From NCBI GenBank assembly GCA_043228905.1, contig JBHGNT010000006.1, forward strand, positions 2,914,001 through 2,978,000: a stretch of DNA of 64,000 nt, given 5' to 3'. The first letter of the stretch is position 1; each line of letters starts with the position of its first letter. The translations under genes and the position numbers were made by a program. Shown one piece after another: positions 12,956 through 23,929 of the stretch. The stretch is from Azolla caroliniana. Its lineage: Eukaryota; Polypodiophyta. The notes under the pieces are model-generated. The model was not told the DNA's origin. It saw only the letters and a list, made by a program, of their open reading frames with translations, and searched no databases.

Positions 12956-14128
12956 TATATTAACATATTCTAAGACCAAATTTGGCCCATGAGACAATTG
13001 GTTTACAACAAAAATGGGGCATTTACTTATTCATCAAAAGTAAAAATAAATAATAAATAAAATAAAATAGAGCTTAGAGAGAGAGAGCAAGAATGCAAGG
13101 CACATATTCCTTATATTCACAAATGTTAAAGCCATTTAGCTTGTTATGGTGCAAACCTAGCCATTGTTATATGGGATAATTTTGTCCCATTGAAATCAAT
13201 GGGTTTTGAAAAACCTTTTATCATCAACTTTGTGTAGCCGGTGCGTATTCTACAATTAAAAGCATGAGAAATGGGTTCTAATTTTCTAGTCTCCGTGAAG
13301 TAACATAATACATACACAATCTAAACGGAAAATTGATTGGACAAATCTCAAAGGGAGGTTTGTGGGTACCTTATCCTCAGAGGAGTTACCTTTATATCAG
13401 CTACCCTTACCATACCTTTGTCATAAGATCGTCACGATTGTAGAGAGAACAAAGTTTTTTCACATTGTCATGTCTCAATGCATACACCTCTTTCATGAAA
13501 AGAAGAAGTAAGGATGAATTTTAATATTCCTCTCACAATAATTATGTAGCTTGAAAGGAATATGAATTTCACCATGTTGCACAAGAGCCTTGTCCTAAGA
13601 AGAGTTACCTCTTACAATTTCTCTTACACCACCACCTTAGAGGGTCCCAAGTTTTCTTGGCTACCCTAGAATACCGAATACATACTCAATTCTATGATAC
13701 AACCAAAATATACAATGCATAATTTTTTGGCTACCACTAGAATATGTGAGTGCATAAGAGAGAATGAGATGTCATATAGTCAGAGATGACATGTAAATAG
13801 CAACAAGTCCTTGCTACTAGCTTGAACATACAACACATCATCAATTCTTGGCTACAACTAGATTATACAATACGTAATCTTGGCTACCACTAACTATGGA
13901 TACATAATTCAATCTATTTTCGTATAGGCAACATCACATTCACAACCACAAGATCCAAGTTCTTTTATACAAATGCAAGTGAACCATTGAATTGTCACTA
14001 CTATTATCATGAAACGTTGGCTTTTAAATAAGTCACTTTTAAAACTTCTAAATAGAAGCTTTAACAACATTAACCTTAACCTTCTACTACTCTAAGCTTC
14101 ATTTATCCTTAATGTAATCTCAAAATCA
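11791..14128. other. Spacer 3' of laccase A
   Basis: Up to about 12775 the sequence is private to copy A and unrecognised. From there to the laccase it matches copy B 31245-32422 and 33139-33208. It includes a GA tract. The 3' UTR of laccase A lies in the last few hundred bases. No other gene seen. Confidence 0.5.
12907..12951. repeat. (GA)n microsatellite
   Basis: Uninterrupted GA dinucleotide tract. The same tract is present at the equivalent position of copy B (31370-31421), so it predates the duplication; the two copies differ in length. Confidence 0.95.
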
Positions 14129-16347
14129 TTAGCATCGAGGAAGGTCCAAAGGCGGAGGTGGTAGAGTTTGGCTCACTCCTTTACCATTCTTTACAATGAA
14201 TGCCATTGACATGCCCCACACCGCATGCATATCAAAATGGCAATGCATGAACCACACACCTACACATTTATAACACATTGTAAAGTGGTCAGTGCATCAA
14301 ATCACAAGCATAACAATATTAGATCTAATCACATTATTGTCATTGATGTTTCCCATTTACCAAAACACTCATTTGTCTTCAAAAGTTGCCAAAATACCTC
14401 TATTGTAGTGCTAAATGTATTAGCTTTAACAATTTCTACTACCACATTGAGTCACTTCTCTTGGAACACATAGTTAAGGTGCTCTAGACAATATCCTAAA
14501 ATATCAAGGGGTTTGTTGGTGTTTGTTTGACACCGAGTATTTACCTGGGTTGGTCGTGCGAAAGCGGACAACTGCCCATCCCGCGAATGGCACTGCTACC
14601 GTGTTTCTCGAGGGTGGGTCTAGCAAGTTGAAAGTCGAGGGGTCAGTGTCGGGGTCATACGTCCCAGTGCCAGTTCCCACAATGTAGAAATTTTGACCGT
14701 GGAGATGCATCGGGTGGCTGTCCAACAACGAGGTCGACGTGTCTTGGAACACGATTTGGACGTTCGACCCGAACTCGAGCACCTTCACTTTGGTGGCGTA
14801 AACCGATTCTTGATTGGTCGGGGCAGGTCCCGTGTAGTTGTACACGAAGAGCGGTTCCGAGGGGAAATCGGTATCATAGACACCATTGATGTTGTTGTAA
14901 TAGGCTTGGAGGAGCGAGACGGTGGGGTCCTTGAATGTGACGTTGTTGACCGAGGCCGCGATCCGGTTCCCTGAGAAGTTTTGGTATGAGCACGTGGAGC
15001 AAGGTTGTGTCGCGTAGCTAATGGTGAAGAAAAGATCCTCATCCACGGTTTGCGGGACTTGGTAGTAGTAGAAGCCCCGGGAGAAGGGTTGGCCTCGGAG
15101 GGACTTGGTGAATTGGGACACGTACGAGGTGTCATTGAATTTGGGGAGTGTGGGCATTGGGAGGAAACGCGAGAGATCGGTGCTCGCGCCCGAGTAACGG
15201 AGGATGGCGGTGGCCTTTGTGGTCGGGAATTTGACAACTGATGCGTTGGCCGGCGAGAAGACGGACACCGCGACGAAGTATTGCCCCACTTCCTGGTTGG
15301 CTGTGAGGAGCACATTGGTCGTCTGGCCCGGTGCCAACACGACCGTCTGGGTGACATACGGTTGCGCGCATTCGGCATCGAGTTCCACCACAGTGAGGTT
15401 GTGGTTGGCCACTCCCACAAACATCTGGAAGTTCATGGCCGCGTTGATTATGCGCAGCAGGTATGTCTTCCCAGCCATCACGTTGAACACCGGCGTGTCT
15501 GCGGCCATGATGGGAAGGCACCACGATTAGTCACATTGCCATCAAAATGGGGGCTTGCCTTACTCACAAGCCGTGATGTCTAATTACATGTTATACCCAA
15601 GGAAATTATCAGAGTTTCATTAGTTTCTAGCAGCTGCTTCTATATGTATGTAGTGTGTGTAGTCTTGTAGTGTATGTATGTAGTGTGTAGTGTATGTATG
15701 TACGTATTGTATGTAGTGTGTGTGTGTGTATGTACTGTGTAATGTAGTGTATGTATGTATGTATGTAGTGTGTAGTGTGCAGTGTGTAGTGTCTGTATGT
15801 ATGTAGTGTGTGTATGTATGTACCATCAATGGAACAGGGGTATAGAGCACCCGGTTGCCCGTTGATCGTGATGGCATCAGACAAGTTGTTCGCCCCGCCC
15901 TCGGTCAATGCCTGTGCGAGCACGTCTTCTACATTGCTGTTCCACCATTCCCCTAGGAGTGAAAAAAATTAGGTTAGGGTGTATGTATGATTAGCACCTC
16001 ATAATAGAGGATTAACAACATGAAAAGGTGCATCGAAAAATTTACCATTGTCACAGTATTTCTTTTACCTATGAGGAGGGGGATGTCTTCGATGGGAGAT
16101 GCCAAGGGGTAGGGCACATTGATCTTGGGAAGGATGATGAAGGCGCCGTAAACCGTGGCACGCAACCAGGTGATGTGCGCATGGTAGAAGAGCGTACCAC
16201 GTTGGTCGACTATACGGAACTTGTGGACATACGAATTGCCGTACTTGATGGGACATTGCGTAATGTATGCCGGCCCGTCCGCCCATGCTGACAACAATTG
16301 CCGAACACCATGCCTACAAATAAAAACAAGATACACCATCATGGATC

Positions 16348-16379
<32 letters not shown>

Positions 16380-16920
16380 AGACCCGTATATGCAAAAATT
16401 AGTGTCATAAGATCGAAATGCCCAAAAGTTTCATAAAATCAAAATGCCCGATCGAAAGCCCATTGATCAAATCATTGCAAAAAATAATAATAACTAAGAT
16501 TTGTATATATGATTCATTGCAAAACTGATTGTATTTTTATTTTTTTTACCAGTGCATGGTGACATTGTAATGGACAAGGTTTGTGACATTGACAATGACA
16601 GTGTCACCTTCGCGGACATAGACGGTCGGCCCCGGGAATTGCCCATTGATGGACACCAACGATTTCGTGTGGCAAAGGCGTGTGACACTCGCATACTCCA
16701 CCTACTCGATCAGTTCGATAAAAAGCATCAATGATTAATGGCTGGTGATGATTCGTTAGCTAATGAAGAGATTAAAGGCAGGGAGATGCCTACTTACATT
16801 CCAATGCAGATGTAGGGTCTCCGATGGAGTGAAGGATGCGGCGTGACAGAATAGAACGATGAGGAGGGAGATTAAGGAGTGAGTGGGCCTTATGCGGACA
16901 TCATCAATGAGCTTTGCCAT
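14129..16920 (-). CDS. LAC: Laccase (secreted multicopper oxidase), copy A
   Basis: Six exons on the minus strand: 16798-16920, 16550-16701, 16069-16313, 15824-15952, 14545-15498, 14129-14259; all introns GT-AG, phases consistent, 577 aa, no internal stop. Residues 1-30 form a secretory signal peptide (hydrophobic [16 protein letters not shown]), so the enzyme should act in the apoplast. Copper ligands are complete: HWHG (H91, H93), HAH (H136, H138), HPMHLH (H478, H481, H483) and [12 protein letters not shown] (H540, C541, H542, H546, axial M551). Laccases are four-copper oxidases that oxidise phenols, monolignols or flavonoids with reduction of O2 to water. The HGVRQ..SAWADGP segment looks closer to the LAC14/15-type clade than to lignin laccases, an inference from memory. 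Tandem duplicate of 33209-36101; about 40 of the 317 exon-5 residues differ. Confidence 0.93.
15640..15822. repeat. GTAT/GT-rich microsatellite in laccase A intron 4
   Basis: Imperfect repeats of TATG, TAGTGTG and GT fill most of the fourth intron (15499-15823), ending at the donor of exon 4. Copy B has the same composition at the same place (34760-34995) but longer, so the tract predates the duplication and has drifted since. Confidence 0.9.
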
Positions 16921-17005
16921 ACTAATCACTTCCCTAATCACAGTTACTTAATTAGATCACCTAATTAATTCTTCTTGGTGCTCTTGTTTACATTGGTTCG
17001 AGGGG

Positions 17006-17012
17006 TTTATAA
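17006..17012 (-). promoter_or_regulatory. Probable TATA box of laccase A
   Basis: On the minus strand the sequence reads CCTTATAAACCCC, 86-92 bp upstream of the ATG at 16920. The same TTATAAA with the same downstream CCCCTCGAACC context is kept in copy B (36180-36186), which supports function. Transcription would start about 25-35 bp downstream. Confidence 0.6.
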
Positions 17013-17117
17013 GGAGCTCCTCCTCCTTCACTTTGAAGTTTGTACCCTGTGGTTTTTCGTCACGTGACACTAATCGACCTCAGGCTCATAAATGTGAAGA
17101 ACCAGTGAATCTAGGTC

Positions 17118-17169
17118 TTGGACGGCCCTGAACTCGTCTCGGGAATCCCAGACGATCAGGGCCGTCCAA
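17118..17169. repeat. 52 bp perfect-arm hairpin upstream of laccase A
   Basis: Inverted arms TTGGACGGCCCTGA (17118-17131) and TCAGGGCCGTCCAA (17156-17169), with an inner CGTCT/AGACG pair. It lies about 105 bp upstream of the TATA box and is absent from the copy B promoter, where homology fades near 36260. It may be a small foldback transposon fragment. Confidence 0.75.
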
Positions 17170-17359
17170 TTACAGATAAATAAGAAAACTAAATAAGAAA
17201 AAATGAAAAATGAAAAAAGAAAGAAAGTGAAAGCCTCGAGAAAAGTGAAAAAAAGAAGAAGAGAAAAAGATTAAGATAAGAGAAATTTTTTGGGGGGAAA
17301 TTCAAATTCTCTGTATGAAAGACTGATTCTCTCTATCTCTTTAAATTTTTGGTTGTTAT

Positions 17360-17430
17360 TAGTTTACCCTAGTGGTAAGTTGTTTACACTAATATCACTA
17401 CATCTTGGATTGGGTTCAAAACCCAATTGT
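17360..17430 (+). mobile_element. tRNA-like SINE head
   Basis: A-box-like CCCTAGTGGTAAG at 17367-17379 and B-box-like GGGTTCAAAACCC at 17412-17424, spaced as in an internal Pol III promoter. The same A-box phrase recurs at 25750, 25890, 26000, 26165, 45650, 45770 and 60725, which indicates a dispersed SINE-type family rather than a tRNA gene; the acceptor stem does not pair. Confidence 0.5.
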
Positions 17431-17484
17431 CTCACCTCTCTATTATAGTCTTCATATATATATCTCTATTTTACTAGATGCCAT

Positions 17485-17556
17485 TGTGGAAAGTAAGGGT
17501 TGAACCCATGACCGCTTGGTTTCCATTGGGCAACCTTACCAATTGAGCTACATCCA
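17485..17556 (-). mobile_element. tRNA-derived SINE head (different family)
   Basis: The minus strand reads GGATGTAGCTCAATTGGTAA (A box TAGCTCAATTGG) and, about 40 bases on, GGGTTCAACCC (B box). It resembles a tRNA in the D and T arms, but the acceptor stem and anticodon arm do not fold, so a SINE head or decayed tRNA is likelier than a working tRNA. It faces the plus-strand head 55 bp away. Confidence 0.5.
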
Positions 17557-18418
17557 TCTATGTTCTCTTTCTCTCTTAGACCTTTGTTGATTCTATTTCT
17601 TATGGTGCACATCCTCATCTTCCCCATCCACACTTTAATCATTCTATTACTACAAGCAAGCCTCAATGGAGAAACATATCCATGATGCATATATCCCATG
17701 GTGAATGTAGTTGGATTGGTATTGGTTATGATTGGCATAATGATTGGATCTGTGTCTATTACTATGCTGAGAGATTATAGTATGTTGGCAATGCATCCCA
17801 TATCCAAAGTGGTGTGATACAAATTTGTTAATGATAAGTTACATGGTAGATGTATTGCACAATCTATACATGATCTAGTCCATACATATATTCAAACACA
17901 TACTTTTAGGACATACTTTGTCGGGTGATATGAGCACATATTACATATGCACTCAAAAGCATCCTTCCAGGCTTCACATATATAACACATACATTTAGAA
18001 GACTTAACGGTGCATATTACATAAATCTCCAATGAAACAATACATGATTTAAACAAGAACAGATTGTGTACTTGTCAAACAGATCCTTTCAGGACTTAGA
18101 CAAGACCATAATATATATATCTCATGCAAACAACCATATTATATATATCTCAAAACATAATATACATGTATCTCAAACTATAAACATCACTAGATCTCAA
18201 ATGCATCATTTCAAACAGTAAAACATGACCATATTCTAGAATTCCTAAAAGCCTCATTGTAGAAAATCATACATGACCACATTACACAAATCCCCAATGC
18301 ATCATTGCAGAAAAATATACATGACCACACAACACAAATAATATTCAAAAGTGAAGATACATTTTGAGACACTTAAAGTACAGTTTGCCTTTAACACATA
18401 AAACCATTACATAACACA

Positions 18419-18524
18419 GAAGATACAATATTCGAGTTTGAGCATTTACAAAAGTTGAAATTGAAGATACAATATTGAGTTTTGAGTATTTACAGAAGTT
18501 GAAACTGAAGATACAATATTCTAG
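18419..18524. repeat. 44 bp tandem repeat, 2.4 copies
   Basis: GAAGATACAATATT starts at 18419, 18463 and 18507, a constant 44 bp period with a few substitutions. Anonymous AT-rich minisatellite. Confidence 0.85.
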
Positions 18525-19339
18525 TCAACCTCCCTAGTTGCAAAAAGGCATCAACATCTTCTCATGTCCATGGACCCTTCAAAAGGCACCAAACAAGGTT
18601 AGCATTCAACAATGTACAAATATGAATACAAGAATGAGTAAAAATATGGATTTAGGAATGAGAATCAAACCTAGCAAAACTGAATTACACCAAAGTCTGA
18701 ACAAATATGTTTAAACAACAAATCTATGTAGCAAGAATTCTAACTTTTGAAGCATAAATATTAGTGATAGATACTCCATCGCTATTTGTTATTGTGAACC
18801 ATCATTCTCCCACACCATCTGGGTAATGAAAATCAACAATTGTAGGACTTGTTATGTATGCGCTTTACCCCATCATCAATCAATATATGTTGGGCCTTCA
18901 AAGATTTTCATAGCAATCAAGATATCACCATGATTATGATTTAAGGGCATAAGAGGTAGAACAATGCAATCAACTTCTATTTAAGTCGACATCTTTCATG
19001 CCCCTAAACCCACATAATATTAAGGTTTGATATTAAATATTGAAACCACAAAAATAAAAACAAGAGTAAATAGGCAAACAAAAATTGGTATAAGGGAACA
19101 TAAGTTCATGTTTTACTTAAGCCACTTTAGTATTTTCTCCTAGTGCTCGTTTATCCTATCTATCCTTACCAATTTTCGATTTCCCTTTTTATGTCTCAAT
19201 ATGAATGTTTCAGATATAACTATCTATGTAAGCCTTCTATCTTCAAATTCAAGTTTCCCCTCGGTAATATATGTTAGTCAAAACTTAAATGTTAGTGAAG
19301 ATTGTCTCAAATCATATTTCTGTATCTAGGACAACAAAC

Positions 19340-19600
19340 TAAGAAGTCCAAACTAAGAAATGAGATTGTTGTCATCGTTGTTAGGAGACATATAAAAATG
19401 AAAACAAAGAAGAAACATAAATGATAGAGATGATCACATTGGAGATTGCTGCCATCATTGTTAGGAGACATATGAGGATAGAAATAGAGAAAAAAACTGA
19501 AATGATAGAGATGATGACATTGGAGACTGTTGCCATCATTGTTTGGAGACATATGAGGATAAAAATAGAGAAAAAAGTAGAAATGATGACGTTGGAGATA
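19340..19600. repeat. 81 bp minisatellite, about 3 copies
   Basis: Units begin ATGATAGAGATGAT at 19421 and 19502 (period exactly 81 bp), with a more diverged unit upstream and a partial one downstream (19583). Because 81 is a multiple of three, a 76-codon frame stays open through the array (19421-19651), but the unit shows no sign of being a protein module. Confidence 0.85.
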
Positions 19601-20483
19601 GAAAACGAAAAAATCAACAAAAAGGGACACGTCTTTGAGGTGCATTCGTGACTGACTCGATTGTTTTGTTGTGAATGAACGATTTCCAATGAACCTTTCA
19701 AACACTTATACCAAGTCTGATGACAAAGATTTTACGCATTATTGTTGAACCCAAATGTTGGTCTACCGGTCCTTACTTTGCTCTCAATGACAGAAGATGC
19801 GTTTTTTGCTAATTCCAATGTTTGTTGTAAGAACCTAAATACACTACCAAGGCTAACAAGAAAGATTCCACTCATTATCATTCAATCAATGCCCAACTGC
19901 TCCCTTTTATATATTGTAATATGTAAATGCCTCTAACGGGTTCTATTGATTGTAGATCCACAACTTGGTGAGCACTTCTTTAGTAATGATCAACGTCCAA
20001 CACCCCTAACTTGACCACAGTAGAAACATGTCACTTATTGATTGGGCTAGATCAATACAATCAGATTGGACATTGGATACGCAATTTGTGTGTTTAGAGG
20101 ATTTCTTACTCTTGAGGAGATATTTCACATCGCGATGTAGTGTTAATATTTCTCTTATTCACCCTCGTAGATTATAGCCTACATTAATTCACAAACAAGG
20201 GGTATGTCCATCAATTTTCTTAAAATGTTTTCATCATGAATTGTCCTCAAGTAAACACATTGACATGTTTCAATATATATCAGACACATTGATTATGCCT
20301 TCATTAAATGCGTAATAACCTAGTATGACCTTGGTCCCACATACACTCTTGCCTTTATGCTTCCATTCATAGATTGACATATTCGCATTCGTGTGGCCTT
20401 ATGCACGAATGCATACGAATACAAATAGGAATACATGAAAAAGTATTCGTGGGACCTGACCCTAATAATATTGCTATAAATTA

Positions 20484-20745
20484 AAATTTCATAGTATAAA
20501 CCATACGTACCATACGTGTTTCAATCATTCGTGTAAGAAAAACACCCTCAAAGAATGATAAATACCATACTTTTGAATTAACTATTTATTATGAGGTAAA
20601 TAAGCCTAAAAAATAGAAAAAGACAAAAAAAACATTAAATTTTTTTGGGGAAAACACTAAAATGTTTGAATAAAATTCGCATTCTTTTTCCAACGTAGGA
20701 AAACGAATGTTATGCTAGACGATCACAAATTTTACATACTATGGT
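20484..20745 (-). mobile_element. MITE-like element, copy A
   Basis: Terminal inverted CATAGTAT / ATACTATG (20490-20497 and 20736-20743) inside a direct repeat TATAAATTA (20475-20483, 20746-20754), consistent with a hAT-type 8-9 bp target duplication. It is the reverse complement of the element at 28623-29111 in copy B (shared CATTCGTTTTCCTACGTTGG), so the two were independent insertions of one family. Confidence 0.6.
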
Positions 20746-21103
20746 TATAAATTATAATAGATGTAAAACTTAAAAGTATTTGTTTTATTTTTTATAATAA
20801 TAAAAGAAAAAGAAAAAGAAAAATGGTTCGTAAATTCCCCACATTTTACTCTCCCACAAAAAAAAAAAATTTGATATTTTTATGTGACATTAAAAAAGGG
20901 GACCTGACACTAATAGTATATTTTATAATGGATGTTAGAGCACGTGCTAAATAAATCTAGTATATTCAATGAGTTGTGTACCAAATGCGTACCAAATGAG
21001 TTGGATGGAAGTATGATTTGTATAATGTATTTGTAAAATAATATTTACCTATCATTCATTTCTATGAAAATTGTATTTTTAATAACGAAGAGATGCTTCT
21101 ACT

Positions 21104-21947
21104 TGAGCAAGAGATAGAGGGCCTTGAGTGAATAGTGGTCATATGCCGCGTGATGGGATCACGACCAAATAGAGGGTTGTTGCGAGATATGCTGCAAGCT
21201 AAATTTCATTCACAACTACATGGTAAAAAAGAAGTCCAACCGCTTGGTAAAGGCTTCTATCAAATCATACTAGAAGATAAGGATTTTGCAGTGAACCTCA
21301 TAACACTATCTCCCTGCTAGGTTTGAAACACATGGTTGTTCATGCGTAAATGGACACATGGTTTTAACCTAGAGAAAGCTGCGCAACAGGATGATTCCAT
21401 GAAAAAGGTAACAATGTTGTTTCCAGGATTATCCTTAGAATACAATATGTTACTTCCTACTATTGGAAACTCCTTGGGTATGATGTTGGACGAGGAACTA
21501 ACGCTAGCGAACAGGCTAAAGAAACACCTAGGCCCCCCCTATATTCGCCTCTTGGTGCATGATATCAACAAACTTCCTTCCAAGATCCTCATTCTGGGGA
21601 AAAACGGAATACGGATTGAACAACACATAGAAGTGATCGGCGCACCGGGACAATGTTTTGCATGCAAAAAGCTTGGTCATTTAAAAAAGAACTGCCCCAC
21701 GAGACGCATTAAGGATCCCACCATGGAGACCTTGGAAGGTCGGGACACGTTAGGACATCAAAAACCTCCCCCACCACACCCCGATAAGGCTGTGATGGAA
21801 TGGCGAATGGTGGGGAAATCCCATGTCCTACGTCAAACTCCACAGTCACAAAATCCTCCATCGCTAGTGAGCCCCAATCATTTTGATCTACTACAAGAGC
21901 TCCCCCCACAGATGAGTGTTGGCCGGCAAGGCCAAAGGGCCGGTTAG
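21104..21947 (+). pseudogene. LINE ORF1 (DUF4283 / CCHC zinc knuckle) pseudogene
   Basis: One frame reads through a DUF4283-like N-terminal part (RGLLRDMLQAKFHSQLHG, then WLFMRKWTHGFN) to a CCHC zinc knuckle (CFACKKLGHLKKNC) and a Pro-rich tail ending NHFDLLQEL, the same tail motif as the ORF1 at 39090 (NRFEVLQEEG). In-frame stops at about 21129, 21318 and 21327 show decay. In plant L1-clade LINEs this is the RNA-binding ORF1 protein. The last ten codons are read out of the LTR-like insert. Confidence 0.75.
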
Positions 21948-22258
21948 AGTCTAGAGTGTGAAAGGGGTATTTAATTAGGGATAGGGAGTTATAATTAATA
22001 AGTATTATGTTATTTTGAGAAGCGGGTGAACGGACCCAAAATCGGTATGCTGATTCGGATCCGGACCGGATCGTTGCCGATTGCCGGTTGCCACTAGTTT
22101 GTAACTCAACTGGAGACCTATAAAAGGACCTGACAACAATGTAATTGGGGACGGATAATTAATAGAAGTGCTACTGTTTTACGTATTGTTAGTGTCTATT
22201 TGGTTACCGTCCTGTGCTTAATATAATTAATCTTACGCGTGTGTTACGATCATTAACA
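21917..22258 (+). mobile_element. Possible solo-LTR-like segment
   Basis: Starts TGTTGGCCGG and ends ATCATTAACA (TGTT/AACA ends), with a TATAAAAGG box near 22119 placed as an LTR promoter would be. It interrupts the LINE ORF1. I do not see a 5 bp target duplication (ATGAG left, GTGTC right) or a clear primer site, so the call is weak. Confidence 0.3.
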
Positions 22259-22678
22259 GTGTCGGTTAGTAACCAGTTAAGACCCATTTGATACCATAGT
22301 CCATCCATATCTCACCGTACCACCCTTTGGTGAAGTGTTCCATAGGGACACCCTGTGTTAGGGCTTGTCCAGCCTAAATGATAACATGCATCCACATAAG
22401 ATGGAACTATCGCGTCCCTACAGGGATTTGTACATAATCGTCTCACTTGTAAAATTTTATAACTAATGGAAGGAGTCTTTTTTTGGAAAAAAAAGAAAAA
22501 AAGAAAAAAAGTTTAGACAAAAATCTATAACAATTAAGGCTTAAAAACCTTCAAGTAAAAGTAAACGAAAATGGAAATATTTTGTATAAAGTTGCTACAT
22601 AGTAGGGTACATGTAAATTGGGAGGCATAAAGCCATTGAAGATTGTGAGTGTTTGAAAACTACTTCGATAAAAACGGG

Positions 22679-23929
22679 TAGGGATCGGCAATGGCTCGGC
22701 TCAAGCCTAAACCGTTTAGCTAAACCAGTTTATACTGGTTTAGTGGGCTGCGGCAGGGCTCGGCTTAGGCTTGAGCCTGTATAAACGGTTTGAGCTAGGT
22801 TCGGTTCGGCTTGAGCGCTACCAAACCGGCTCAAACCGTTTTAGCCGATTATTAATTAGGTCATATATGTACGTACTTAAAAGCTAAAAAGATTGAAGTT
22901 ATAGTTAAGTTAAGATAATAGAAGGCTGAAGCAGAGAGTCGACTGTAGAGTGTCCACTGTCGACACAGACATTACAGAGAGCGAGTGAGAGAGAGAGACA
23001 TTACAGTGTACGCCTTCAGACTTCTACGGTCTACCGACGCCATACCGGCCCCCAGGTACATGCTAATATACGTGATGTTGATGCTTTTGTTTGTCACGAA
23101 TCAGAAAATTCAGAATCGTAAATCCATGTATGTGCATCGAAGTGGAAGATGGTCGTGATGAGGGTGTAACTGCAAAATCTTGATGATTACGTATCTGTGT
23201 AACTTTCTAGATGATGACAAGATAAATGCATATGAACGAATTCGCTAATTTCCTTCACATTGGTGTATGCTTTGTATCATATAGCATGAGGAGGTATTGC
23301 TTATCTTTAATCATACATTCATGTCATAGCGTGGATATGGAGTCTATATGGCTTATTGATTTTGGTAATGTATCATGCGGATGAAATGTTGTTACCTTCT
23401 AAAGATGAGGGGATTCTGCAATTGGCATTATGGCATGCTAGTTAATCTATTGATTCAAAAAAAAGTCAGTTTATTCAAGAGATTTATCAAAAATCGTAAC
23501 TGACATTGTTTGATGTGTTAAATTTCGTAGAAGAATAAGAAACATAGCCTCTAATAGAGTCCACCCATTATGTGAGTTGAATGGAGAAGTAGAAGATTGT
23601 CGGTGTACATCACTTCATTAAGATCATTTAGATTCTATGATGCATCATGGTATCCAATTGCATATGATTTCATTGAAGCTTTTCTAATTGACAACCAGTT
23701 GCCATTGAGTTTTGATTAATTTCCATTTGTTGTCACCAATGTCTTCTTTAAAATTGCAGCCTCATTACTCTCCTATGGAATTTTAGTTGATTTTATGAAA
23801 TCATAGTTTGGCCAATAAAAATGGCATGTTGCCTGTAATGCACCATTATAGTTTCTTAACTGGTTTCTCCCGAACTGGTTTAGGCTTATGGAACCGGTTA
23901 AGCCTAAGCCGAACCGTTGCCAATTCCTA
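22679..23929. mobile_element. hAT-like non-autonomous transposon
   Basis: Ends are inverted: left TAGGGATCGGCAATGGCTCG, right the complement of TAGGAATTGGCAACGGTTCG, each followed by GGCTYAAGCC/AACCGG-rich subterminal repeats. The 8 bp flanks are AAAACGGG (22671-22678) and AAAACAAG (23930-23937); copy B has the uninterrupted site AATAAAAACAAGGACATC at about 37738, so this is a clean post-duplication insertion with an 8 bp target duplication. No transposase frame is visible in the 1.25 kb. Confidence 0.8.

Larger units (their letters stand above)
17070..19636. other. Segment private to copy A
   Basis: Copy B passes directly from its promoter flank to sequence matching 19637, so this 2.5 kb is an insertion in A or a deletion in B. 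It holds the hairpin above, an A/purine-rich strand at about 17180-17290, two tRNA-like SINE heads, a 44 bp tandem repeat and an 81 bp minisatellite. No protein-coding gene seen. Confidence 0.6.
21071..22509 (+). mobile_element. Compound insert: LINE ORF1 + LTR-like piece + LINE tail
   Basis: Copy B lacks this block (B joins at about 37565-37575). Left to right it has a decayed LINE ORF1, an LTR-like segment starting TGTTGGCC (21917), and a LINE 3' end with the family tail (AACTAATGGAAGGAGT, T7, GG, A-run) at 22461-22500. The RT half of a LINE is missing, so the block is either a nested insertion followed by deletion or two truncated insertions. Confidence 0.7.

Noticed and set aside
14693-15583. 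Plus-strand and alternate-frame open frames over laccase A exon 5 (and 33718-34709 over laccase B)
   Set aside because: GC-richer exon sequence opens several frames; only the minus-strand frame carries copper-binding motifs and consistent splice phases.
17485-17556. Functional tRNA gene
   Set aside because: D and T arms resemble a tRNA but acceptor and anticodon stems do not pair on inspection; a SINE head fits better.
19307-19705. 106-132 codon minus-strand frames
   Set aside because: Produced by the 81 bp minisatellite on the opposite strand.
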